Origin: Serripes groenlandicus
Taxonomy: Eukaryota > Mollusca > Bivalvia > Cardiida > Cardiidae
Direction of reading: 5' to 3'
NCBI GenBank assembly: GCA_031761405.1
Contig: JASEVX010000007.1
Coordinates: forward strand, 25,384,859 to 25,448,858
Length of the DNA stretch: 64,000 nt
The notes beneath the pieces were generated by a model, which worked only from the letters and a program-made list of their open reading frames with translations, searched no databases and was not told the DNA's origin. Positions 1 through 13,400 of the stretch are shown piece by piece. The position numbers were made by a program, and so were the translations under genes. Each line of letters opens with the position of its first letter. Positions within the stretch are counted from its first letter, which is position 1.

Positions 1-2040
1 GGTAATATAGTTTCCTCATGATTAAACGCGAATGGAATTTCGCATATTACATTACGATTCTTCGTTTGTATGAGTGGTGAACACAAGGGAATCATTATTG
101 AAGTGTTTGTGTAAAAGGCATATAGTTCTAGAGAGGATATTAATCACAGGATAAGTGTTTTATCACGTAAGAAATATATTCGTATAAATACAATACAATA
201 TACTTTATGGCATAAAACTACAAGTTGTTTTGTAAGTTTTAAACTGACGCGTGCTGCGAAAGAAAAACAACCTTGGTGTATTTATTACCTGCAAGAATGT
301 GATGTGAAGATAAAATCGCAAAAGTTCAAGGCAGGTCGATAATTATCTCTTCATGGTAAAACGCTTAGACCAAGCAAGCTTAAAATAGATCACGATGGCA
401 TGGTATCAAAATATATTGCCAGATATAAGACGTGTTTAGTATATTATAACAAAATGGCCCTAAATCGATATCCTGGGTGATAGTATAGTAGCCAAAATAT
501 ATATGCTAATAAAGGGGAAAATTTGATGAAGAATAAAAAATGAAACTGCAAAAGTGGACACTGTAAACGAAACAGCTTATCAGTCAATAATAATTGCATT
601 AAGACATTAAATCGTTGAACAATTTTAAGGGGGAACAATCAATGGTTTAGGAGATGAAGCCAAAGGTTCCTTGGTCACAATTTTCTGATTTTTACTGGCG
701 GCTTTCTTTTTCAACCAATCAATATGGCTTGAAAAAGTTATTTAGAAGGTCATTAAAGAAACATAACTGCTAAATAATCTAGAAAGCCTACACAAAGTTT
801 TATCAGAATGGAATTATTAAATTTTATAATATTGCTAATTTTCTAATGCCGCCTGGCCCATGGTTTGCAGCCAATCAATATTGAATGAACAAAGTGCGTA
901 GAGAGTCACTCAAGGAACATTTTTGCCAAATAGTATTGGTATCAAACAGGTCGATTCAGAGAAGAAGAATTTTAAAGATTGGGCATTTGTCTCCCTTCTG
1001 ATGCCGCAGCAACCAATGTTCTCAATATAGTTTTAATAGTTGAATAAATTTGAAAGAAGACCAACAAAGGAACATTCCTGTTAAGTTTGGTTTAAAGATT
1101 AGGAGGAGATTTCGTTTAAAGCTAACCGGTAACGACGACGACGGAATGAGAGTAATCAGAATAGCTCATCTTGAGCCTGTGGCTCAGGTGATTGAAAATC
1201 CCAATACGTAAACAGAACATAAGATCAATTTTTTCATCGCAGGTGTGAGGAAAGCTCTCATTATATATCATCTCCTTGTTTTAATGAATTGCTTTTATAA
1301 ATATCTACCAGTTTGACTTAAATAAATATTGTAAATTGCTGAATGTGTGGTTTTACCTTACATGGCTATAGTGGAACTATAACAATTCTCATCAACAGTA
1401 TCTTGCCGATTATAAAACAATTTTGTAGATATATTCCATGGTGACCATCTATCCAAGTTCTTAAAATCGTGTTGCATGGTCTTAAAACGTGACCGCCACG
1501 GAGTTTGGCTGTTAGCTTTATATTGGCTTTAGTAAAACCTGTCAGCATTGGCATCTAGGACAAACCTACACGTAGACGACCTACAGTGAAGGCTCTGACC
1601 GATTATAAAATAATTTCGAAGCAATGTTTCACTGGGTGACCAGCTATCAGATTCTTTCGATCAATATTGCTTTATCTAAAAACATAGCCGCCAGCGGCGG
1701 TGCTGTCTTGTCTATATTACTGAAGTAACACTTTTTAAGATCTTTACCTCAATAGTATCCGACCTATTTTCAAATAATGTTAAAAAAAATGTTCCTTGGT
1801 GACGCTCTATCAGATTTCTTAGTTATGTTGATTGGTCTTGAAACATGGCCGCCACAGTCGAAATGTGTATCTAGGACAAACTTACATGAAGACGACCCAT
1901 AATGAAGGCTCTAGTAAGAATGCGCGAGAGTCTTCGTTAGACGGGGCCCATTTCTACACAAACAGACCTTGTTGTTATAACGTAGTGACGGAAACTGATC
2001 TATTTATTCTAATAGATGTACGCCAATCGTTTTAGGTTGC
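1..2040. repeat. worn dispersed repeats in both orientations; no gene
   Basis: The stretch 690-1190 carries worn copies of the 'gcggccatg ... ccaatcaacatggcttga ... aaggaacatt' unit seen in good condition at 7630-8684. It ends near 1150-1195 with a CTCATCTTGAGCCTGTGGCT-type terminus. The stretch about 1360-1900 carries the same unit in the opposite orientation. Open frames here are short and show no domain. Confidence 0.5.
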
Positions 2041-5000
2041 AAAAAAAAAAAGAAGCGCAATTATATAATAACAGTATTCGGACAGACAGCCTGAAAGGCA
2101 AATATTCAGCAGAGACTTAATAGTTAACGTCCCTTTTAACACTGTGAACGAACTCTTCTTGCTTAGTAACCCTTTTGCACGCTCAACAAATCCGCATCAG
2201 ACGACTTTTAAAAGATGCAGAAGATATGAAAAATATCAATAAAAAAAAAGTAAATTTACTAAATAAATTTTAAAATAGTATGACAAGTGGGCAATCTTCT
2301 TATAAAGAGCAATTGCTGATGTTGCCATATTATTGTCAAAAGTCGGTTGCGTCTGTTCTCGGAAAAGGGTCAAAATTGATTTATCGCAAAGATAACGTCA
2401 ATTATAGTCGATTCCTGCCTTAAACCAGTTTGCTAATTATAGCTCAGCTAACTGCATGCTGTCAACTTGTCTCCATCATTCTGTTAACCGTTTACCTGAT
2501 CAATTACTTTATCGGTCCTCTGCTTTGATATGTGAATATAAAAAGTTATATTGAACAGAAATAGCAATTGCGTCTTACTGATCCCGTTACGGCATTATAG
2601 AAAGGTGCTTCAGTTTCACACAAGACGGGCTTCAATTATAGTGAAAAGTTACCTCGTACTCAACGATACATGTCCGTCTTAATGCAGGTGAACGTTGAAG
2701 GCGCTGCATGGCGACTGTCAATCGGAGTCTTCACTCTGCATTAATGCTACAAGACATGCTCGCAGGACGTTGTATAGGTTTTCCGCCGTGGCCGAGTGCT
2801 TGGCGGCGGTTATGGTGGATTGCCCTAAGGCAATTCATATGGTTATGCCTTAAATGGTTTATTTACCAAGGGATCACTAAGTGAGCTTTCGCCGTGTTAT
2901 AACTGAATAATGTTGAAAACGGCGTAAAACCCAAATAAAACAAACACAACATCTCGATACTTAATGTCGGGTCCATGATCTTGCTCTCCCAAGCATTCTT
3001 TATTATTCATTGATTGAAGTTCAAGGCTGGTTTTTTTTAACAGTAGTTCAAACAATGTTTTTTAAAGTAAACCCATTATATCACGGCGGCCAGTTACTTT
3101 TCCAAGACATGTAGATTCCTTCCCACAACGATTGTTAAGCCACTTTGATGAAGACGAATGCCGCTTGTCACAAAACCTTTTATCAGTTACCAGAAAGACA
3201 GAATGGCCTAAAATTGGGTTCGAACGCATGACTCCAGAAATGATAACCCTCGTCGATATAGACCTAGCTATCGGGACAACATAACCGTCCTACAAATAAT
3301 GTTTTCAGAAAAAAAAATTATATAAGAGAGGCCTAGCAAAGATCAAAGGAGATCCATAAGATACTTTGAGCGATTCCTCGATGTATGTTGAATGCATTTA
3401 TATATTTTAAGCTTCGAAATTTTGTTAAAGGCAAGTAATAAAATCATATTAAGAAAACAGCGCTGCAGCATATTTGTTACGCTGTGTTCAAAAGTCAGTT
3501 TCCTCCCATGTATTGGTTTGTGTAATAGGTATATTCGAATTACTACATGTCAAAAGTGTTCACCGTTTTTCAGTAACAATTGACCTGATCAAGGCGACAG
3601 TTGATATGAAGTCAAATATGCTGCAGATAAGTATCGTTTCTCCTCAATGTTTTGAAACTAATCCTATTTTCTAGACCTTTAATGTTTCATAAAAACGGAC
3701 AACACTTATGTATCATATCAAGTTTACGTAAATAAACCTCTTAACGTCGGTTTTCTAGTGATCGACGACGCCAGTGTAATGGCAGACGAATGCATTCAAC
3801 CCCGAAGATACTACTATTAGCTGACCGATATTACAGAAATGACGTCGGAGAGACTATTATCATCGAATTCGGAAAAGATATAATTTCCACTTATGCTTCG
3901 GAATAGATGTTGCTAATACGTGACAATTTAACCTAGCGACACGCATTTTGGATAAGGACCACGACTAAGTTACTCATTATTTCGACATTGTAACTCGCAT
4001 GTTCCCGCCATTGCGTGAACTGTTCATAACTTGACATGGCATAACTATGTGTCATAATTGTTGTGTGTTTACCTGCCTTCTTGCGATTAAAATGGCACGA
4101 TTATGTTGGTCGGTGCGAGGCCAAAGTTCGTGCACATGTCAACGTCGCTTAAGGATGGTTTCTCTTACTTCAGGTCACTTGCATCCTTTAAAACATTTAC
4201 TTTGTCTCGACATAGGCTTATCCATATTGTAAAATAATGTAGGAGTATTTGATAAGAATTAACGACCCCATTACATCATAGGTAAACATAATACATTCTA
4301 TCTAATCACGGTTTTAAGACGCTTACGTTTTCAACGACGTCGTAAAGTCTATAAAAAGATCCAGTAGACTGTTTCCATAGAATCACTATAATAGTTATGT
4401 TGTATCAAATTTACGGAGGCATCATATTCCATGTCATTGTTTATTGGACAGTTTATCCTCAATCCTTCGCAAGTATAACTTACTTTGTTTTAGCGCAAAA
4501 CTGATCAGGTTATTTTCGATTTTGTTCTGAATTAGTACTCTTTCGCATATATAGACACGTTTTTACATCTGAAAACATTGTGACAAAAAAGATATTCCTC
4601 GTCCTGAATAACATCTCCTTTAACTACAATATGTTTAACTCTTGTTTTTCTATTAAACATTCATTTATAAAGACTTCATGGGTTTAATATTATACAGTCA
4701 TATTGAATACTCTTGAATCCGTTGATACTTATAGTACATACATATAGTTCGCTCCACAAATTTCACATTACCATATAACATAAATAGTTTTCAGTCAACT
4801 CAAGCAAACATGAATACGATCTTCTTTATGTATTCATATTTGCCCATGTGGCTGTGGGACGATTAATAAGAATGGCAGCCATAGTCTGACCCTTATATGA
4901 GCCGTAAGAGGTGGCTAAAGGGGACTGAATGATTTCTTGAGCTCTAGCAGGAGATGTGGTATTGGTTGTATACCTTTTATGTTTTATCTCCATGTAAATA

Positions 5001-5729
5001 TAAGTAGTGGGACCAACATCATCTTTCCCTACCACCGCGATTTGACATAAGCTGTTAAAAGCGGCGTAAAACCGAAAAACAAGAACATATATATATATAT
5101 ATATATGTAGGCCTATAGGATTCATAATTGAAATATCTTAAAAACTTAAGATGCCGTTTACTCCAAAATGTGCTTGTGTAATATTGACTAACAAACGGAC
5201 CAACAGGCACGTGATTCAATCATACATGTACCACTGACAAATTTTGTTTTCGGGATGTACCAAGAATGTTCGAAATAACTTTTGTATCACCTGCAAAATT
5301 AGTCCACACAAAGATAGGCAATAATTCAATAACAAAAAAAAAGTACACAGCATAGTATTGCAAGGATGTTGCTTTTATTTGATACGTCCGTCATCATTTT
5401 CTTTAACATTTTTTATTGACTTTGTACTGCAGGATCATGTTACGGTTTGCAAGTCAAAATACGTTTATACCAGAAGTAATGTATCATCCAAGAGAAGAGG
5501 GAAAAAGTCAAGTTTAGTTCTTCAAACCAGATCTCCAACACATACATGCATTCCTTTCAATGTGTTAGTTTAAAACAAATCCATTAAACAAGTAGGCTAG
5601 ATTGATCCTGTAGCGCTTACTTAAATATCATTAGTCGCCGGGCAGAATGAATGTATATTGTTTTATGGCGCATCGACAGCTAAGGTCATTTAGCGCGCAA
5701 TTAAATTTAATTATGCATGATCCCTGGGT
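2041..5729. other. intergenic sequence, nothing recognised
   Basis: No coding signal or known repeat could be supported. The longest open frame is a 99-codon minus-strand stretch (4826-5125) of low-complexity composition across a TA microsatellite at about 5087-5108. A tRNA-like A-box string lies near 2787-2800 but has no matching B box. Confidence 0.4.
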
Positions 5730-5850
5730 AAACAAACCAGTACTAGGCTAGAAAATGTGCCTTGCCCAACGGCACTCCACCATGACCGTAGTGCCGCGAC
5801 TGGGGATCGAACCCGGGACACCCGGTTTCGAAATCCCCGACGAAATTGTG
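5730..5850 (-). repeat. tRNA-derived SINE remnant
   Basis: On the minus strand a B-box-like GGTTCGATCCC (plus 5803-5813) sits in a T-arm-like context. It is followed by a stretch containing TTGGGCAAGGCAC, a string I recall from the conserved central domain of several metazoan SINEs. No A box or complete cloverleaf was found, so this is not a functional tRNA gene. Confidence 0.5.
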
Positions 5851-6110
5851 TTTGTTTAAAAACACTAAGTAATGACACATCTAAAATGAAATAAATATTC
5901 CGATGTTTTAGGTATTTTTTTGTTTTTTTATTTTGACTCGCATTTATGTTTTTTTTGTTTTATTTACGAAGACAAAACAGTCCCTGTTAGCTAGACTGGT
6001 ATACTTTATTTTACAATATATACTACGTGTACTCAAAAGGCGATAACTACACACCTTTACGTCGCACAGTCTAATTTGTTACATACGCGCACCTGCTTGA
6101 AGCGTGACTC
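5843..6110 (+). repeat. dispersed repeat, copy 1 of an inverted pair
   Basis: It matches the reverse complement of 24615-24882 along its length: the aaaacactaagt block, the atgacacatctaaaatgaaa block, the cgataactacac block and the cgcacctgcttg end. No coding potential was seen. Confidence 0.7.
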
Positions 6111-6399
6111 GCGAATACCAACTGCGTATCAATCTCCTTTGCAGAGAGCCGTCTCTTTACACTCACTTACAAATAGTAAATCGTAGGTGATTTAAAATGT
6201 TTATTTGGTTCGAAACAAATGAAGAAAAGAACAAACCGAGATAAAACTAGTTTTAATAGAAAAATTACTTTGAACGATCACTCTGCCTATAAAGAGAGTT
6301 TCAAGAACGACACCTCTGCGAATAAGAAAGAATCGGGTCTTTCGTACAAAATTATTTCGTCCTTGACAATTTTAAATGTGTCATTTAATTCCCTAAAGG

Positions 6400-7285
6400 C
6401 ATATTGCTTCCGATCTGCATATTGTTATGCATCATTGACACAAGGGCGCTCATCATAATATAATTTTAAAACATGAGTAGTTTGTTATTTTCATTATAAA
6501 AAAGGAAGGAAAGAATTAAAATAAATTAACATGTTGTAGGGCTCAGTTTATGTTCGAAATTAAGTTTAAATTATACAACAATTTCAATGAGATTTAACTG
6601 TTTAGTTGATATTATATTTCGAAGGTAGTCTAATTTATAAATATTGGACTTCATTTCAACATTTGTTAAAGTATGATATAATTAGGATACTAATATCATT
6701 TTGAGAAAAAGATAAAACTCATGTCTTCAGCGATTTAACCCTTAACTCATTGTTTTAAAAGTAGATTGCTGCAAAGGTGTCCACTGTTGAGTTTAATAGA
6801 GGAAAGGCAAAATGACGTGCTATTGCATGCAAATCCTAAATTGTCTGTTTTGTGGTTTTATTGAAAAATAATAAAATTCATATATTCTGACAAACATCTT
6901 GAAAAGTGTATGTGGAATTCACAAATCTTATAATTATTCCTTAATGAAAGCACTGTATATATACTAAGACTAATGATTGGCAAGATTTCTCATTTCCATT
7001 ACTGTTTATGATCAATAATTAGTTGGTTGTGTGTATGGTCAACCTACTTTGGAATGGAGATTGATCATAAACAATGAAAGGCTTCAATTATCATTCACTT
7101 CGTTGACAAAAAAATGCAAGTTATGATACATTTTCACTTGACCCCACCCCTGATGTTCCAATATGCCCCTCAGTTGATAACTGTTTATTCAACTACTATA
7201 ATGTTAGTGTTATGCATAACTGCACTATGGATATCCGGCGACATTGATGCGTTGCATCAACTGTCTCTTGTTTCTTTGTATATAA
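6400..7285 (-). repeat. dispersed element, minus orientation, with hairpin 5' end
   Basis: The reverse complement matches 53393-53800. Its 5' end (plus about 7235-7275) has CAAGAGACAGTTGATGCAAC followed by GCATCAATGTCGCC, a TTGATGC hairpin next to a GTCGCC box. The 53393 copy lacks part of the interior. Confidence 0.65.
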
Positions 7286-7629
7286 CGTGTTCATAAGCAC
7301 TACACTACTACCAATGTTGATCATTAAAACATGCCCTGTATTCAAACCTTACAATCCAGTGAAAAGTTGACCTTTGTATGACTAAGATTCGACTTGCCCT
7401 AGGTATCATCAAAACCAACATTCTGGCAATTGAAAATTGCAGACTCGAAAGCATACTCCAACAGGATTAAAATCTTAAAATTGACCCACATTTGAATTTC
7501 ACAAGTTTCCTGGTTATTACTTAGTTAATCTGACACAGTGACCTCATCTTTTATACAACATGTCCCATATCTAAATATAGACTAAATATCATTAAAATAA
7601 ACATTCTGGCAAAATATCACCGTTCTTAA
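7286..7629. repeat. worn repeat
   Basis: Phrases such as 'atcatcaaaaccaacattctg' and 'gtgacctcatc' match the cores at 11050-11550 and 61640-61950. No gene was seen. Confidence 0.4.
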
Positions 7630-8684
7630 TTCAACAAGAGGGCCATGATGGCCCTGGAATTGCTCACCTGATTTTTTTTCACTTTAGCTATATAAGCCCC
7701 GCCCCCTGGCAGCCATAGTTTCCGACCAATCAACATGGCTTGAAGAAATCTGAAAGTGGGTCATCAAAGGAACATTTCTACAAAATTATTTGAAAATCGG
7801 CCAGACACTTTTGGAGGAGAAGATATTTTAAGCTTTCACTATAGCCATATAATGCAAAATAGCCCTGCCCCCCTGGCGGCCATGTTTTTCGACCAATCAA
7901 CTTGGATTGAAGGAATCTGATAGAGGGTCATCCACGAAACATTTCTTCAAAATTATTTGAAAATCGGTCCGACACTTTCGGAGGAGAAGATTTTTTAAGT
8001 TTTCACTATAGCCATATAAGGCAAAATAGCCCCGCCCCCCTGGCGGCCATGTTTTTTGACCAATCAACATGGCTTGAAGGAATCTAATAGAGGGTCATCC
8101 AAGGAGCATTTCTACAATTATTTGAAAATCTGCCAACCAGTTTGGGAGAAGAAGATTTTTTAAGTTTTCACTATAGCCATATAAGGCAAAATAGCGGCCA
8201 TGTTTTTCGGCCAATCAACATGGCTTGAAGGAATCTCCTAGAGGGTCATCCAAGGAACATTTCCACAAAATTATTTGAAAATAGGCCTGACACTTTCGGA
8301 GGAGAAGATTTTTTAAGTTTTCACTATAGCCATATAAGGCAAAATAGCCCCGCCCCCCTGGCGGCCATGGTTTATGACCAATCAACATGGCTTGAAGTTA
8401 TCTCATAGAGGGTCATCCAAGGAACATTTCTACAAATGTATTTGAAAATCTGCCAACCAGTTTGGGAGAAGAAGAATTTTGAAGTTTTTTTCATTTCGTT
8501 GCCATGGAAACCAGAATTCTGCATGGATCCCAAAAATTTGAAGGAAATCTGGTGAGGTCATTGAGAGGATGCTTTCTGTGAACTTTCATCCCAATGACCC
8601 ACTGGTTACTGAGGAGAAGTTGACGCACGACGGACAAAAGGCGATCACAACAACTCAACTTGAGCTCAGGTGAGCTAAAAATGC
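7630..8684 (+). repeat. ACAAGAG-type element, GGGCCATGATGGCCC family
   Basis: The 5' end has the palindrome GGGCCATGATGGCCC and the box GCTCACCTGA. The 3' end is CTCAGGTGAGCTAAAAA, containing the reverse complement of that box. The core is a tandem run of about four units of 150-180 bp, each with gcggccatg, ccaatcaacatggcttga, ggaacattt and cactttcggaggagaag. Confidence 0.8.
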
Positions 8685-9175
8685 GACCGCTTCTCAGTGA
8701 ACCACACATGTTGAGGACAAAGACATCTTTCGGTAGTATTGATATGCTAGAAATTCAAAAGGCCATACTTCTGTGAACAAGATATCGGCGGAACAGATTG
8801 ATGCATGTGATGGAATCTCATAAAGGCTCACCCAAGAACCATTTCTAAAATAGTTTTTGAAAATCGACTCTATACACTTTCAGGAGGATATTACCTATGA
8901 ATATGCGTCCCAATTGACCCAGTTGTTAACGCATGGATGCACAATGGAAGATTCTCCATAACAGAAGCTCGACTGGCGTTCAGCCAGTGGAGCTAACAAT
9001 GAATGATTACTAAGGTCCTTACAGTTACGATAATTTGTTTATTGACTACACAAAACGCACAAAAGCAAATCAAAATAGCTCACTTTGAGAACTGTGTGCT
9101 CAGATGAGTAAAATATTTAAAACAAATTGAGTAACTAAATATTACAATAAGTAATAATGAGTAGTCGATCCCGTC
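8685..9175. repeat. worn remnants of the same family
   Basis: It contains broken core units and two terminus-like strings, near 8965-8995 and 9080-9112. No gene was seen. Confidence 0.45.
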
Positions 9176-9179
9176 GAAC

Positions 9180-9700
9180 ACACAACAAAATGGCCATGTA
9201 GGTCCTGGACTCGCTCACCTGAATTATTTACCCATCAACATGGTTTGAAGTAATCTTATAGAGGCCAAGCTACATTTCTATAAAATAATTTGAATATCGG
9301 CCTGACACTTTCGGAGGAGAAGATTTTTAAAGTTTCCGCAACGACCGTATGAGGCAAAAAAGCCCCACCCCTGTCGGCCACGTTTTTTTTTTCACCAATC
9401 AACATGTCTTGAAGGACTCTGATAGAGGGTCACCGAAGGAACACTTCTACAACATTATTTGAAAATCGGCCAACCATTTTGCGAGAAGATTTTTTTAAAT
9501 TGTTTTCGTTTGGTTGCCATGGAAACCAGAATTATGCATGCATCCCAAACAATTCTGGTCTGGTCATTGAGAGGAATGTTGAAGGGAAAGTGTTGACCCT
9601 TCCCCTCCTGAATACTGCATATGTAATTAACGTTATCATCCTTTATTCTAGAACGGTTTTGCATATGTCTAGAGTACATTTCTAATGGATGCACAATGGA
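9180..9700 (+). repeat. GGCC-family element, 3'-incomplete copy
   Basis: It starts with a worn GGCCATGTAGGTCCTGG hairpin and CTCACCTGA box, followed by core units (gtcggccacg, ccaatcaacatg, gagaagatt). The usual 3' hairpin is missing. Short open frames on both strands are by-products of the unit. Confidence 0.65.
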
Positions 9701-10376
9701 TAACACTACCTTTCAAGATTATTCTGTATATGTGTAACTCAGTATAATAGCCGACCTCTGCCTCAATCACGTGTGTCAAATGATGTTTTGAAGTCAATCC
9801 TTTCACACATACTACAAATCTGCAGCAGATGACTTTAAATCATCTAGGTCGAAACAAAGGAGAGTTCTATAAATAAACGTATATTTATTGAATAGAGTTG
9901 AAAACAGCGTGGTAAACTGGCTTCTTTTGTCACACTGTTTTCCAATTTCGTCTACAGCAAATATTTCTATATGTTGGAAAGGGTTCAGTAAAACAGGACT
10001 AGCGTTTATGTCACATAAGGTAAACAACGGCCTTTGGAAATAGAAAAAAAAAAAAATATTTATTCTCCCACTAGAGAAGTAAATAGAATTAAACAAATTC
10101 AATTTGGAGTAGCAAAAATCACAAAAACATCTTTATTTCAGGCTTTTTCGGATATACATTGAAACTTTTCTTAGATTTCGGTATGTGCAATACATTTATA
10201 AAGATGTTGTATTGTAGTTTTTAAATTATACAATTTATTACAGTTTCATATAAGTGGTTGTGGCCATTTGATGTTGCCTGAAGGTCAGTGGCCATTTGAT
10301 TTTGATTAAACTGTATCTGCAACATTTCCATCCAATTAGACTCCTTCCCTCGGATAAGTATAGTATTTATTTATGT
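9701..10376 (-). other. 3' UTR and downstream flank of the stabilin-like gene
   Basis: On the minus strand an AATAAA lies at 10366-10371, only a few bases after the stop and too close to be the likely signal. A second at 10132-10137 would give a 3' UTR of about 230 nt. Which one is used cannot be told from sequence. Confidence 0.4.
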
Positions 10377-10493
10377 CTATTCCAAATGGTTGGCCAGAAA
10401 GAGAGGGTTTCCGAACTTGGTGTCACTTTGTGTCACATCATCCTTGTCTTCCTGTACGTGTAATGGTTCCTTCTGACTCAAGCTTTCTCTATG
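10377..10493 (-). CDS. exon 16 (last): cytoplasmic tail, stop codon
   Basis: This exon gives 38 residues and a TAG stop (10377-10379). The acceptor is CTCAACAG. The peptide is hydrophilic and acidic (QEDKDDV), then has FGNPLF: an NPxF-type motif comparable to the NPLY of the vertebrate stabilin-2 tail, which serves in coated-pit uptake. Phase 0 joins exon 15 cleanly. Confidence 0.85.
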   Translation of the reverse strand, partial: HRESLSQKEPLHVQEDKDDVTQSDTKFGNPLFLANHLE

Positions 10494-13400
10494 CTGTTGA
10501 GATAAACGGAAAAATAAAGTAGAAATGTACCTAAAGGTAATTTTACTCGAAGCGCCGGATTCAATTTTGAGATTCTTTGTTACAAGTGTAGCACCAGGCT
10601 ATCTAGCACATCCACGCCATCTGAAGTATCTATACTTCTGGCTGCTCAACTAAACATTTTTATCTTGATTTTCTTATACTTGGCTATTGACGCTTTCGCA
10701 CGTCCATTTTAAAAATTTAGAATTGAAAGGGTTAATCAAGTACCCGATGTGACATTTAAGGGTCTTCAGCTTTTAAAATGTCTGAGGAAAAGTAGCAAAA
10801 TATATAAATCCTGAAACTAATTTCAAATAGAGTTAAAACCAATGTCTACAACAGTTAAAGGTATTAAACTAAATTTACGTCAGGTAAACGGTTAATACCC
10901 TCGCTTATGATAGAAAAACAAAAATGTCAATGTTAATAAATCGGTCTTGAGTATATGGCATATCGTTTTATTCTTTTATTTACCGGGCGAAGAGGCCCTG
11001 TAAAGTTCACCTGAGTTCCATGGCGCTTAGTATGTGGTGTTCATAAATACTTATTAAGCTGTTATCTGATAACCAATTACTTTGTAAACGGATTTTGACT
11101 CGACACGCTTTTTCAACTTAGCCTAGAGATCATTATGAAAAAAAATATTAAGACAAAGTTTCATTGGAGTGTCCACAAGATAGATATTAAAAGGTGTCTA
11201 GTGCCATTGCTTTTGTCCCGACATGATCAATTTTCAAAATTGCGTAAATAACTTCAAGAATAACATTCTGACAAAGTCAGCTTCAACCTGCTCTCGAAAG
11301 TCAAAAATGCAGTCTTAAAGTGTCCACAAGAACATTTGACCTAGAGATCAAGTTATTTAGTCTTGTATTGTAACTGTACATGGTCCATATTTGAGCTTAG
11401 ACTTAATTGCTTTATTTCTCTTTTTTTCTGATTTTTTTTCTTCTAAATCTGGCCTTGTGTCCTAGTTTTTGACCTGATATGATCTTTATTCAAACTTTAT
11501 TAATGATATAAGAAAAACATTCCGACAAGGTCTCAACATGCTGCATCAATGAAGACTAGATGAAAACTGGTGCTTCTATAGTGTCCACAGGCAAATTATT
11601 ATATACAGTCGACCGATGATTACAATAGCTCACCTTGAGCACTTGGGTGTGTGTTAGCTGAAATGATTAAATATTTAAAGATGCACCAGAGTGTCGATTT
11701 CCCCATAGATCTTGCATAAAAACATAATTACCTGCTTTGATCTCCATTCATGAAGTATTTGCCAATAATTGCTTCTTGATGTTTTTATCCAAATCACTGC
11801 AGCACCAACTGTGAGTAGTATAACTAAAAAAGCAGCAGTGACAGAGATCCCAACTATGGCTCCTGACCCAATACTAGACTTTGAAGCCAATGGTGTTGCC
11901 GTGGTAACAGAGGTAAATGGTCCGGACATTAAATGAATAATGCCATTTGTACATTGAATGTTGCCTTTTATCACATAGGTATTGTTTACATAAAACTGAA
12001 AGAAAAATATATTTATATCTTGTAACTTAACCCGTTGACACATTCGAGCACTTTTTTATCCATCTGTAGCAAACGACTTATATAAAATAGTGTGACAAAA
12101 GGAGAAATACCAACTCTTTTCAATAACTAGAATTGTTTTTGCAAAAAAAAGATGTCTCCCCCTCAAATATCTGTCAAAATCTCTCAAAACATTCCAACCT
12201 ATAAAGCAGACAATGGATTCTGCACATCGCCTTGATGAGGTGAACATGTGACCCAAGTTTCATGAAAATCCTTCAAGCCATCTTGGAGATATTGAGCGGA
12301 CAGATTTTGGACAGACAGTCGAGACATGGGTTCTGCACATCGCCTTGATGAGGTGAACATGTGACCCAAGTTTCATGAAAATCCTTCAAGCCGTCTTGGA
12401 GATATGGAGCGGACACGATTTGGGACGGACAGACGGACGGACAGACAGTCGAGACATGGGTTCTGCACATCGCCTTGATGAGGTGATCATGTGACCTAAG
12501 TTTCATGAAAATCCTTCAAGCCGTCTTGGAGATATGGAGCGGTCACGATTTGGGACAGACAGACAAACAGTCGAGACATGGGTTCTGCACATCGCCTTGA
12601 TGAGGTGAACATGTGACCCAAGTTTCATGAAATTCCTTTAAGCCATCTTGGAGATATGGAGCGGACACGATTTGGGACAGACAGACGGACCGACAGACAG
12701 TCGAGACATGGGTTCTGTACATCGCCTTGATGAGGTGAACATTTGATCCAAGTTTCATGAAAATCCGTTCAAGCCGTCTTGGAGATATGGAGCGGACACA
12801 ATTTGGGACGGACGAACTCATGGAAGTGTACTTGTGGGGTTATTTCCTTTGATGTTTACTTGTGGGGTGCACCCCACAAGTATGCAATTCATTCCGTAAT
12901 TAACCCCCTTTTACGGAATGAATAACATTAATATGCAAATGAGATACCCGTTATAAAAAATAGAAAAAATCTACTTATCTAAGTGTCTTTATAAGGGTGG
13001 TGGGTGGGCTTTACGAAAAACACGCACCCCACAAGTACTCTCCCATGCGGACGGACAGACAGACTGACAGACAGTCGAGACATAGGTTCTGCACATCGCC
13101 TTGATGAGGTGAACATGTGACCCAAGTTATATGAAAATCCTTCAAGCCGTCTTGGAGATATGGAGCGGACACGATTTGGGACAGACAGACGAGACATGGG
13201 TTCTGCACATCGTCTTGATAAGGTGAACATGTGACCCAAGTTTCATGAAAATCAAGCCGTCTTGGAGATATGGAGCGGACACGAAATAAAGCCTCAAACC
13301 TTTGACCTTCAAGTGTGACCTTGACCTTGAACCGGTATGGTCGAGACATGGGTTCTGCACATCGCCTTGATGAGGTGAACATTTGACCCAAGTTTCATGA

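Noticed and set aside
2780..2830. tRNA-like A-box string (TGGCCGAGTGCTTGG)
   Set aside because: No B box or cloverleaf could be found downstream.
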